Below, one piece after another: positions 26,201 through 36,100 of a stretch of DNA of 64,000 bases; positions within the stretch are counted from its first letter, which is position 1, and each line of letters opens with the position of its first letter. The notes beneath the pieces are model-generated. The model worked only from the letters and a program-made list of their open reading frames with translations, did no database searches and was not told the origin of the DNA. Source of the DNA: Stratiolaelaps scimitus (Eukaryota; Arthropoda; Arachnida; Mesostigmata; Laelapidae); contig JABWDB010000007.1 in assembly GCA_019614645.1 (NCBI GenBank), positions 10,987,501-11,051,500 on the forward strand, read 5' to 3'. Both the position numbers and the translations under genes were made by a program.

Positions 26201-27905
26201 AAAGTACATTTGTTTTTTCAATGAAATTCATTGACATGCATTAACATAAAGATAAGGCTTCTTATGCTCGAAATATATTGGTTTGGTGTACACAATCAGT
26301 AGATGGACAATAAATGAGCAGATTACATTTTACTCAGTTCTCATGACGAGCGTTTAAAAATTATTTAGAACAACGAATTGACAACGCAAATAAATAAACG
26401 AACAAGAACACTTCGATATTCCATTCATTTTGTTATACGTTTACAAGTTCACTAGAGCAAACGAATGAATCTGTGCTTGTTAAGCAAGGATCTATAAGCA
26501 CAGCATATTTTTCCGCACAACCACAAATTCGGCTACGATTCACCCAGTGTACAGGGCAAAAGGCGGTAGCTTCCAAAAAACATGAAGCTACTTCCACCGT
26601 AGATAAACTGAATCGACACAGCCTCTGGGTCCGTGGCTTAATTTTTTTACACATGTTATATTGTATATCTCATTTGGTGGGGCTTGAGCTAGCTATCAAT
26701 GGCCCTTTCAGCTCGAGCCTTGACATTCTCCTAGCCTCCGGCATGAATGTCGTTTGATAGAGTCATTAAATTGTTTCAGAATCAAAATTCTGAGACATAT
26801 TGAAAATCCTGGATGCAAGAGTACGCAAGATGCTATTTTGTTGATCCTATAATTAAAATACAAGTATTTCTTTGTTAAACAAGCCTGTCATAGAAAGTGA
26901 CTATTTCGTCACCTGTTTCTATATCTGTAAGCGATTAGAGTTTGAAGTACTTTCGAGTGGCTTATGTCGATACTCCATCGCTGACTTGAGCGAAATCGCC
27001 TTTCCCCGCCGACGTTTCCGAGGACAAAGGCAGTCGAACGACAACTGCATCGACTTAGAGCCGCCGCAGAATATTATGCCCTTGTCGTTGGTCCCCATGA
27101 TTCATATTTCGTTCTTATGATGGGCGGTGCTATTATACAGTGCAGCATGTATCGTGTACCGGGCAAGCTCGAGATAATTGGGCGACTTGTTTTGCCTGAA
27201 TGCACGACACAGACACACACATGTAGATATTAATCCAACTATGGAAATGGAAAACACTGACTCGTACCAAGAGGCACACATCGTGGAATGCGGTAATGAA
27301 GTATTTGCCAACATTAACTTCACAACCGTCGTGGAGATATTTTCGATCGTATGGTCGATCGCATGGGGGCGGTTGAAGTAAAATACAGCCTCTGTTTGAC
27401 AAGAGCCGTCACCTCCCTGATATGTGCTGAGAGATCTTAGCGTGAATTTCATCGACGTGGGTGGATTGATCCATTCGCGTCTGATGTCCTGGGACAGTTT
27501 TTTTGCTTTTTTTTTCCCTACGACAGCATAGGATTGTCTAAATACGTTGATCGCCGGGGGACACTTTTCTGAAGGACAACAAAGGCACGGGTCCTTGTGT
27601 CATTACGAATGGACCGGGTAATTTGTGCAAGATCGATGATACGTTGGGAGCCTTAGAGACACATCGACCAAACAGTGGATACCGTTTGAATGAAACACAC
27701 GAAAAGGGTTGGACCGAAGAGGAGGATTCGGTCCTTAGTTCGCAGGAATGGCGCAGCAGTGACCACGCCCACTTTGGCGCTAACGGGCCTGTTTGTCCTG
27801 TCATAATCCTACTGTGGGCAGCAATTCAAATAACCCGAGGGATGTAACAACCATAAAGGAAGACTCTCGTTTTCGGTAAACTCCTCAGTGCAGCGGTCTG
27901 TTGCG
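23275..27905. other. Intergenic region without a recognised gene
   Basis: Contains the LARP7 3' untranslated region, whose end I could not fix; the first AATAAA noted is far downstream near 24431. Open frames are short on both strands. A tRNA-like stretch with a degenerate B-box-type GTTCGAA lies near 25770. The frames at about 26470-26757 and 27623-27847 were inspected and show no family signature. Confidence 0.5.
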
Positions 27906-29015
27906 ATGGCCAGCCGAAGCTCGAGGCAATCGCAAAGCTTTAAGTTTTCGAAGAAAGCTTTCATCCTGATGTTCTCGCTGATAGGCGTCGACCTCCAAAA
28001 GCGTCAACAGTTCCCTCAACCGGCATTCTTCACTTTGCTAAGGATCGTCTTAGCGGTCCTGTTTACGACGTTTGTTTGTGGCAAAGTGATTTCTATAGGT
28101 CAGGACACTTCACGTCAGCCATCGTTTCTTGACTGCGTTCGAATTCTATATTCGGTCCTCAATTGCTTAATTGTGACCTGGGCGTTTATGAATCTTGTAC
28201 GATACGAACGAATATTTCAAGATGTGCTCTTCTCCGCGACAGTGTTGCCAAGCCGTTTTTATCCGATGCGTTTTGCTGCCACACTTCTGCTTTGCGTGCC
28301 GAGTTGTCTCGTGCATATGTTTCAAGCCACGGAGTCGTGTATGTCAAATCGTGGTTCGATCGTGAAAGCCAGCTCAGTCTCTGCGGTGATCATCTTGCAA
28401 GTGCCTCAGATGGCAATCTGCCTATACACGCAGTGCGAGGCTGTCCTCATTGGTCAGCTGCGCGATCTCGATATGATAGCGAAGGCCGCTCTCCTCGAGG
28501 AACACCTGCCGCGCGTAGCCTCGGCCAAGAACACGATACGCCGCAGTATTCGACGAATAAACGATGCTCTGGGTGACGTCCTCCTTCTGGTCTTCCTCAG
28601 AATATTCACTGTTGTAGCGATGCGACTCGGTGACGTTCTGCTCTGGAGTCGCTCAAATTCGCATATACGTGATCTCGCCTATGTTTTCAACAGCGGGGTG
28701 CTCATTGCACAAGTGTTCGAGATGAGTCGACTTGGCTCGACCGTAATACAGGTGGCCCAACGAACTGAAATGTCGATGTACTGCGAGCGTCATGGATACG
28801 GCCCGATAACCCCAGCTAAGGTGCTGGCCGAACTGAGATCTGTACTGGCATATCGAGAACAATTTGACGCGCTACTGATCTCTAATAGCTTCGTCAATAA
28901 TAAGGCTACTATATTCACGTACCTTGGGACGATGTTTACTTGTATAGCGATTGTGCTACAATTCGATTACGACATCATGCGAGTATTAGATAACGCCAAG
29001 AGGAACTCAAATTAG
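27906..29015 (+). CDS. Gustatory receptor-like seven-transmembrane chemoreceptor, intronless, 369 aa
   Basis: Arthropod gustatory receptors are ligand-gated cation channels in chemosensory neuron membranes, with seven transmembrane helices and an intracellular N terminus. This protein has the usual length, several hydrophobic segments, a long amphipathic basic stretch before the last three helices, and near its C terminus the family signature TYhhhhhQF spread as TYLGTMFTCIAIVLQF (residues 338-353), 16 residues from the stop. The coding region is one uninterrupted frame; most insect relatives have introns near the C-terminal end, while intronless copies are common in some arthropod lineages. 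I start at the ATG at 27906. A CAG shortly upstream could be an acceptor for a short 5' exon. The ligand cannot be told. The family call is strong, the subfamily unknown. Confidence 0.85.
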   Translation: MASRSSRQSQSFKFSKKAFILMFSLIGVDLQKRQQFPQPAFFTLLRIVLAVLFTTFVCGKVISIGQDTSRQPSFLDCVRILYSVLNCLIVTWAFMNLVRYERIFQDVLFSATVLPSRFYPMRFAATLLLCVPSCLVHMFQATESCMSNRGSIVKASSVSAVIILQVPQMAICLYTQCEAVLIGQLRDLDMIAKAALLEEHLPRVASAKNTIRRSIRRINDALGDVLLLVFLRIFTVVAMRLGDVLLWSRSNSHIRDLAYVFNSGVLIAQVFEMSRLGSTVIQVAQRTEMSMYCERHGYGPITPAKVLAELRSVLAYREQFDALLISNSFVNNKATIFTYLGTMFTCIAIVLQFDYDIMRVLDNAKRNSN

Positions 29016-29974
29016 CTGTGATGTCCTTGATTAGAAGGAGCAGTAATTGCAAAAGGCCGAATCGGTATATGTTGTGAACATATGTATATATACATATTCT
29101 GCATTGTTCACAAATTACGTCATTCTCAAATGTACACTTCCCGCACGAATGTACCGATTCAGATTTTCGTAGGTTTCCAACTTTCGCAATATTTCACTTG
29201 ACAGGTTTCTCGCATGTGTAAATCTGAAATTGTATTTGTTGGCGGTTGTGCTACATGTTCTTCTCCCATTTCCGCGATACGAAGCACGCCAACTTCTCTA
29301 AAACGAACTGGATTGCTAATTCCTACCTCGAAATAGTTTCTTTCGTTCTTTCCTGATACAAAACCCAGGCATTTATTCGACCTAGGTAGAGCATATTGAA
29401 GGACACCCTGAGGTGTTGCCTGCAAGATTGCGCTGTTTCATTATTTTCTAGCGATTTAGTCCGTCATGTTCACAGCAAATATTGTAGTAATATAAAATTT
29501 CGCCTTTTCCGATTATACGCTTATCCCATTTTTCCATTTTTAGCGAATCATGAATAAAACTTAGTACGAGTACATTAATTGGTTGGTTTGATTTACACAT
29601 TTCGCTTGAAAAGCGTGTACTATTGTTTTTTTTTTCGTTATTCAGCAAATGTCGACAATGCACGTTTATTTCCAAGGGTGGTTCCAACAAGTGTGGCCCT
29701 TGTTGCAAGTGGTTTTGAGGCCAGACGCTTCCGTACGATATATTCGTCACTACATAGAGCGTACCATGGCGAAGATCGAGGCGTCAAATCGACTGAATAT
29801 GTCCGGCTAACATCCAGATCGTCGTCAGTGGTAATGGTGACGATGGTTTTTCAATCTAATCTCACAGTTTATGCCAAATGATACACGTACACTCGTAAAC
29901 TCAATTCCCTAAAACTATATATGCCGTTCCGTCCTCATCCGGGTGGGTCCCCGAGGTGGGTGCCGAAGCCAGTT

Positions 29975-30012
29975 CCACCCTGGACGTTGAATGTTTAAGG
30001 CTGTGAGTCAGC
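29975..30012 (+). repeat. SINE-A family tail fragment
   Basis: About 35 bases match the conserved 3' portion shared by the SINE-A copies at 30908-31065 and 43115-43215 (a GGACGTTGAATGTT core followed by GCTGTGAGTCAGC). No tRNA-like head is attached. Confidence 0.5.
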
Positions 30013-30907
30013 TTTGAAAATGTTCTTCACGTCCTGCAAGCGGTTCCATCAGCGGGAGAACAATGAACTGACCCAAGGCAATTGAATCTTCCCTTCCCTC
30101 ATCGTTTCCCAGATAGGAAAATCCATGTATTACATGGTTGCTATTGACGTCAGATGTCAGCCAGAGTCTTATTCCAAATGTGTCTGCTATTTTTCGCATG
30201 TGATATATCCCTCTGTGAATATACCCCTAGTCTTAGTGTGGGAGAAAAAAAACTGCTCATCACCAGTAGTATATACACAAAGTTCATCACCATCTTGGCT
30301 GTTCTCAATAAACATATCAATGCATATTCGTTAGTGAGCTCTGGCTACGTTCGTTATTCTTATCAAATCGTCTACATTTCATAGTTTCAGTCAATACTTT
30401 CTCCTGTTTATAGTTTTCGAAAAATGCGGGACCCTAATCATAATTCCATAAATATAAGGTATATAATTGTTTGCCCCATTTGCTCCGCGAGCAATACAGC
30501 AGAGTAACACATACATCGAGTGTCGTTGCAGATACACACAGTCCCCCCAACAATCAAACTCATTCAGCTCCTGCATATTCGGTTATACTATACGTCCCAC
30601 TACGCGGCGATAAGTGATCCCAGAAAATGCAGCCCTTACGTCATGATATCTCATTTTTAGCGCATCCGGTCAGACCGGACGCTTTTCTTAGTGTTGTCAT
30701 TCTAGGTTTAGCACCCTCCCAAAGTGTTCCATTAGAAGCAGTGTCGACAAGTTGGTCATCTACGCCACTTTCGGAGCTCAATAGTAAACTTCTATTCTTT
30801 TATCCTTGCTGCCAATTTATAACTCTCATCTTCGCTATCACTGATGAGGATTCTAGCTAATTCGTCTGTTGCGTGCATGTGTGTGTGTAACACCTCGAAT
30901 ACATTTA

Positions 30908-31065
30908 GGTGCTACGGCTGACCCACAGCCAACATTCAACGTCCACCGTACTGCTTTCGGGATTGCTTCATAAGACGGACCCCTTTAAATGCAAATGTGC
31001 TACAGTGGGGATCGAACTCGTGCTCGTACGTGTCTCCTCCGATTGGAAGAGGTAGTTATGTAGGT
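30908..31065 (-). mobile_element. tRNA-derived SINE-like element (family SINE-A)
   Basis: On the minus strand a tRNA-type B box (GAGTTCGATCCCC, 31007-31020 region) follows a stretch that aligns with the copy at 53095-53215. A conserved body follows (GCATTTAAA, then GAAGCAATCCCGAA and GGACGTTGAATGTT) that recurs at 43115-43215 and 29975-30012. The A box is degenerate. Ends are approximate and I saw no clear target duplication. Confidence 0.55.
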
Positions 31066-31176
31066 GTGTATGTAACACCTACATATCTACTTCTTACGAA
31101 GAAGTGTTAGCTATTTTTATACAAAAAGTAGTAAAACATCCGAAGGTTCTTATCATGGTTTTGTCTTATTGGTATC

Positions 31177-31703
31177 GTTTATTCAAACATACAGTAGGTC
31201 GGTATTTCTAGGGATTATGGGGGGGGGGGGGTGAGGACGACAATGTCCTGAGGAAGGCGATGGCATTGCCTCTCTGCACGGCGAGGGACAGGCGCTGCAG
31301 GAGGAAAGAGCCAGCGCGCTTGTCCCCGGTGGCGCGGATCAACCTGTGGTAGACCCCCTCGAGGAAGTTCGCAGTGAGAGGGCCGTGCCCGCCCAAGGTC
31401 TCAAAGGCAAGGGGGGAAAACAGGTGGGTTGCTTGGAGTGCGGCGTACTTCCTTAGCTTTGCCCGTTCCGCACGCGCTACTGCGTAACCGGGGATGGTTG
31501 CACAATGGTTGACATAAGAAGGTGCTAGAGTGTCAACCACAGTGCCGTCCCAGACCAGGTGCAGGCCTCGATGAAAGGGGATAAGGGTGAGGCCGTCAGG
31601 GCGGCGCCCGTCAGAGGTGTCGAGGCCCTGTGGCTCCCTTGTGCAAGGAATACCGGCGGAGTGGAGGGCCCTCACGAGCGTGTCGTTAAGCATCTTATTT
31701 GCG
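31177..31703 (-). mobile_element. 5'-truncated LINE tail, copy 2
   Basis: On the minus strand the frame from about 31711 to 31208 is open for 167 codons with the same EPQGL, DGRRPDGLT and LVWDGTVVDTLAPSYV motifs as copy 1 at 20533-21130. It also keeps the segments deleted there (a basic stretch ending in AKLRKYAALQA, and a GDKRAGSFLLQR segment). It ends with a C13 run (G13 on the plus strand, 31219-31231) and a 3' tail shared with copy 1. It is less decayed than copy 1 but truncated, with no reverse transcriptase core. The 5' junction carries two near-identical AAGATGCT(C/T)AACG pieces side by side. Confidence 0.8.
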
Positions 31704-32416
31704 TTGAGCATCTTGAGCGTTTGTCTTATTGTTCCCTATCGCCCCTCTGGATACTGCATCCAGTTTCGGGAATTTCTTATTCATCAAAATCCGAGTGCAC
31801 TCTATGGACTTCGTTGATTTTGCCTATTAGCGTCATATTTTTGGACAACAATTCTTGACAGTTGTTTTTCGAGCTGACCCTCAGCTGTTCCCCTATCTGT
31901 TAGGCCTCAGCTCTTAACCTCTTAACAATCCTTGACATCGCCATCACGGAATATAGCGCTTTGTACAAAAGGTAAAATCTACATCAAAGTAGTGCTGATT
32001 TACTCGTTCTTGCTTCAGATTAGCACTTGTAATATGAAATTGCAAACGGAACATTTTCAAGCAAATACATATATACTGCGATGCTCTCATCATGTTTTAT
32101 GAAATTGTACCGTGTCGCCCACCTTAGCGGTTTGGAAACCATGTACGTGCGTATCTTGATAGCGTCTCATTCAGATAAGGATGCTAATCTATTTTGAGTT
32201 TGCTATGCCACATTGAGATAGACTTTTTTGCTAATGATTGTTTTGATTTTGAATAGCAAATAACCTTTTTATCTCTGATGGTCGAACAGACCGGACGCTG
32301 TAGATAGGACAGGCTATACGTGCTTGTTGAAACACAATCAATTAAGGGCTATATAGTGAAAATTCTAGTGTATGCTAATTACCAGAAAAGTCGTAAAGTG
32401 GCGATGTAATAACGTT
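31704..32416. other. Spacer between LINE copy and BEL element
   Basis: About 700 bases with no open frame of note on either strand. The last five bases (32412-32416, ACGTT) are the left target-site duplication of the BEL/Pao insertion. Confidence 0.7.
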
Positions 32417-32739
32417 TGTTGTAAATATTAGTTGGCCGATTGTTAATTTGTACATAGTAGCGGGCCAATTGGAATTTGTCTCAAATTCGAGTGCCGCTTA
32501 GCGCGCTCTGCTTGTTCTAAACTCTAACGCGTTCATAAATAAATGAGAGAGGAGACGGCGTTGTTCATGACTGCGCCGAAAAGATTGTAAAAACGTCTCC
32601 TGCCGATCGTACGGATAAGACGTGTGTCTTTCCTTAGCATAGATTAGCAGGTTGCCTCACCGCACGTAGTTTTTCATCAATTCGAATAGATCACACAAGA
32701 GAGCTGTCAGCAGAAACAGCAATCATACAATTTTCTACA
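32417..32739 (+). repeat. 5' LTR of the BEL/Pao element
   Basis: 323 bp, TG...CA ends. It contains an AATAAA at 32538-32543 that would serve as the polyadenylation signal in the 3' copy. It should hold the element promoter, though no clear TATA box stood out. Confidence 0.95.
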
Positions 32740-33152
32740 TGGTGCCGTCTGATCAGGATGTGAAATTCGGTTGTGTTATGAAAAACTGCAGGTATCGCTT
32801 AAAAACAGGCGTTTCACGAAGTGTGTGAAACACGTCTTGCGTCGATGCAACTTCATGCATCAAAAGTTAAATCAGTGTAGCTACGCGAGTTGAGACAAAT
32901 TCGTCTCAGTAGCTGAGATTTCGACGTCGCCTACTAAGGCCAGCTTGCTGCGGGACGGATACTCCGTCCGCGCAGTCGTTTTGTGTAAGAGGATCGCAAA
33001 GAGCGTCGGAACCACGAATATCGGTGCACAAGCAAGTCACCGCTAAGCAAGTTAACGGATAGTGCGGTGGAGTGAGTCCGCATCAGTGGTCGTGTTGAGT
33101 TGTGCTGTGTCAGTGAACATTGCGTGTGTGTGTGTGGTGAAACTAAGCCATC

Positions 33153-36100
33153 ATGCCAATGCAGCATTCACCCGTCCGTGATGAGCAAGCTCGGGGCGAC
33201 AACATCGACAATGTTGAAAACACCGCATCGGGATCGGCTCCAGCAGCCAGCGGCAACGACAAAGTGGCGAGAGCCCAGACAACGAAGGCGTTGATGGTGC
33301 TGCGTGGCAAACGTACTCGTGCGCGAAATACGATCAAGAGCAATGAGGAGGAGCTCGAAGAAACGGATCCATCGTCAAATGAAGGCCAGCAGCGTATACA
33401 AGCCTTGCTCACTGTGATTAGCGAAAAATATTGTACAGTGGCTGATCTCAATACTCAAATTATTGACCTACTCGACGTTGCCGATCCGGCGTTGGAGGTC
33501 GAGCTGGATGACAACGAGTCGTTCAGTACGCGTGTGCTAAGGTGTCGGGCCAAATACAGCGCTCTGCTAGGTCTATCAGCGCAGCGGCCGTTGGAGAAAA
33601 GGTCGGGCGGCTCTACGGCTTCGCTGTCATCGACAGTGTCATCTCATTTAGCGCCAATGGCGCAGCAGCAGGCTACAACGGTAGCAGACGGCTCTTCGGT
33701 TCCTCGCCAAACACAAATTCCGTGCCAGCCTTCACACTACGTGCCTGCCCCCTCCCCGCTCTCAGCCGCGGCAGCAGTCTGCGCGGCCGGCCCACAACTC
33801 GAAGTGAACATCGAACCGTTTACCGGCGACGGAGATTTCAGACTGTTTACTGCACAGTTCAATACATATCTGGCGCGAAGACCAAACTCGACCGGGGTTG
33901 AAAGGCTACTCACTCTGATTTCTCGTCTTCGGGGTCAAGCGCGGCAGCTGATTGCTAGTCTCGCTATTACCGATGAGAACTATCCGGTAGCCTTCCGTCT
34001 GCTCGAAGACAACTATGGACAGCCAGAAGAGGAGAGGAGACGTGTTATGTGTCGCTTATCACGGGTCCCTATAGTGCGCTCGTCTACTGATGTTAAGGCG
34101 CTGCGTACACTGCTCAACCATGTTCAAGGCACCGTACTGCAGCTACAAGCGATTGGAGTGACACCTGAACAATACGCGCTGACGTTCGAGGGGACCTTTC
34201 GTGATGCACTGCCTGAACAACTGCTCTACGATTTCGAAGGCGAGATACGGCGAGATCAACTGATGCGACAGGGCTTCTCCGCCAGCACAGCCAGCTTGCC
34301 ACCAGCAGTGGAGGCCGAGGAGAATCTGAAACAGCTGACGGAGTGTTTGCGTCGTTACACGGTTCATATGGAACGTAATCCTCGATCAAGTGGCGCGGGC
34401 AAGGACGACAACAAGGGTCATCGCAAGCAATTACCGAGTTGGAAAAGGGATGACGGAAGAAATCGCCGCAACGAACGCCTACAAAATCACCCGCCGAGAG
34501 AGACGCAGTGTTACACCGTTGGTTCAGTACTGCATCAGCAACCATATCAGAGGCAGCAGCAACACCGGCAACAACAAAAGCAACAGCCAATGAAACCTTG
34601 TTTTTTCTGCGGCGAGGTAGATCACCGACCATCCCGTTGTTCGAGCAACATGTCGATTCAGCAACGCGTGGCCATTCTCCAACGAAAGGGGAAGTGTGCG
34701 GTGTGTTTCAGCCAACACAACAGCAGTCAGCGGTGTCCAGGCACACGAGCGGTTTGCGACGTCTGCAAATCTCGTGAGCATTATACCGTGATGCACCCTG
34801 AAAGTGGCCAGCCGCGTCAACAGGTTTCATCGCACTCTATTTCAGTGCCCACCACTCCAGCTTCAAACGTTTCGAATGCCTTGGTGATGACGGCTGCGGT
34901 GATGGTTCACCATGCTGGCCTCAAGGTGCCAGCACGCATCTTCCTAGACCCTGGCAGCATGGTGACTTTTGTGACACCCAGCTTGATCGCAAGGTTGAAT
35001 GGCATTCAGCCAATAGCGCGAGCCGACTTCACAGTAAAGGGATTCAACGCACCGAGCTCCGTGTCTGCAAATCGTTATCGGCTGTCGCTCGTCGGTCTTG
35101 GTACCAACCCTAAGCGAGTCGTAGTGCAAGCATATGAGCGTAATTTCGAAGCTGATCTGCAAACCAACTGCACTGGTGACGTCCGCTCCGCTGTCCGGGC
35201 CTTCGGCAAACGGTTTCCGCTAGCCGACCCGTCCTGCATCACTGATGACGTGCCCGAACAGCCCTCCATACTGGTGGGTGTGGACCAATTCTACCGCATA
35301 GTTGGCCGGTACATGCGTGATGTGACTCCGGAGCTTGTGGCCACGGAGTCTGCCTTCGGATGGATCATTTCTGGAGGTGAACGGCGCGAGGGAACACGGG
35401 TCGACATCGAGCGCACACAGGCAGTGTGTTGTACGATGGCGCTGACGAGACCAGCCCGGGACGTCGAGCGTTTGTGGACAACCGAGGCACTTGGGATCAT
35501 TGACACACCGCAAGAGGCACACTCCATGGACGAAGCCGATGCTTTGCAACAGTTCAAGGTGGGACTAGTACATGACGGCGAGCAGTATACGGTGGCACTA
35601 CCGAAGAGGCCAACCATTGCATCCCTGCCGAACAATCTTGGCCAGGCGATGCGTCGCCTTGAGAGTAAGCGTCGCTCGCTTCAGACACATCCGGAACAGT
35701 TCGCGCGTTACGATGCCGAGATAATGGCATTCGTACGCGATGGGCATGCCGTTCTTGTTCCTGAGTTCGACGACAAGGCAGTGGGCCATCCGGATGGGAA
35801 CTACTATATGCCCCACCACCAAGTTGTGACGCGAGGTGAAGCTGGCGAGGACAAGTGGCGCATCGTATTTGACTGCTCGGCGAAGGCCCCGGGGGCCACA
35901 TCACTCAACGATCACTTACTCGTCGGCCCAAATCTGAATCCGGATATTGTGACGCTTCTGATTAATTTCCGAATTCATCGCATTGCTGTCTCCGCCGATA
36001 TAGCAAAGGCCTACATGATGATAAAGCTCCACACAGCCGACCAGCAGTATTTCCGGTTCCTTTGGCAGGGCCCCTCCGACACTGCCGTGAAGTGTTACCA

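Larger units (their letters stand above)
29016..31176. other. Intergenic region with SINE pieces
   Basis: No gene recognised. Near 29060-29160 there are nested short inverted segments. Repeat content is a SINE-A tail at about 29975-30012 and a larger SINE-A copy at about 30908-31065. Confidence 0.5.
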
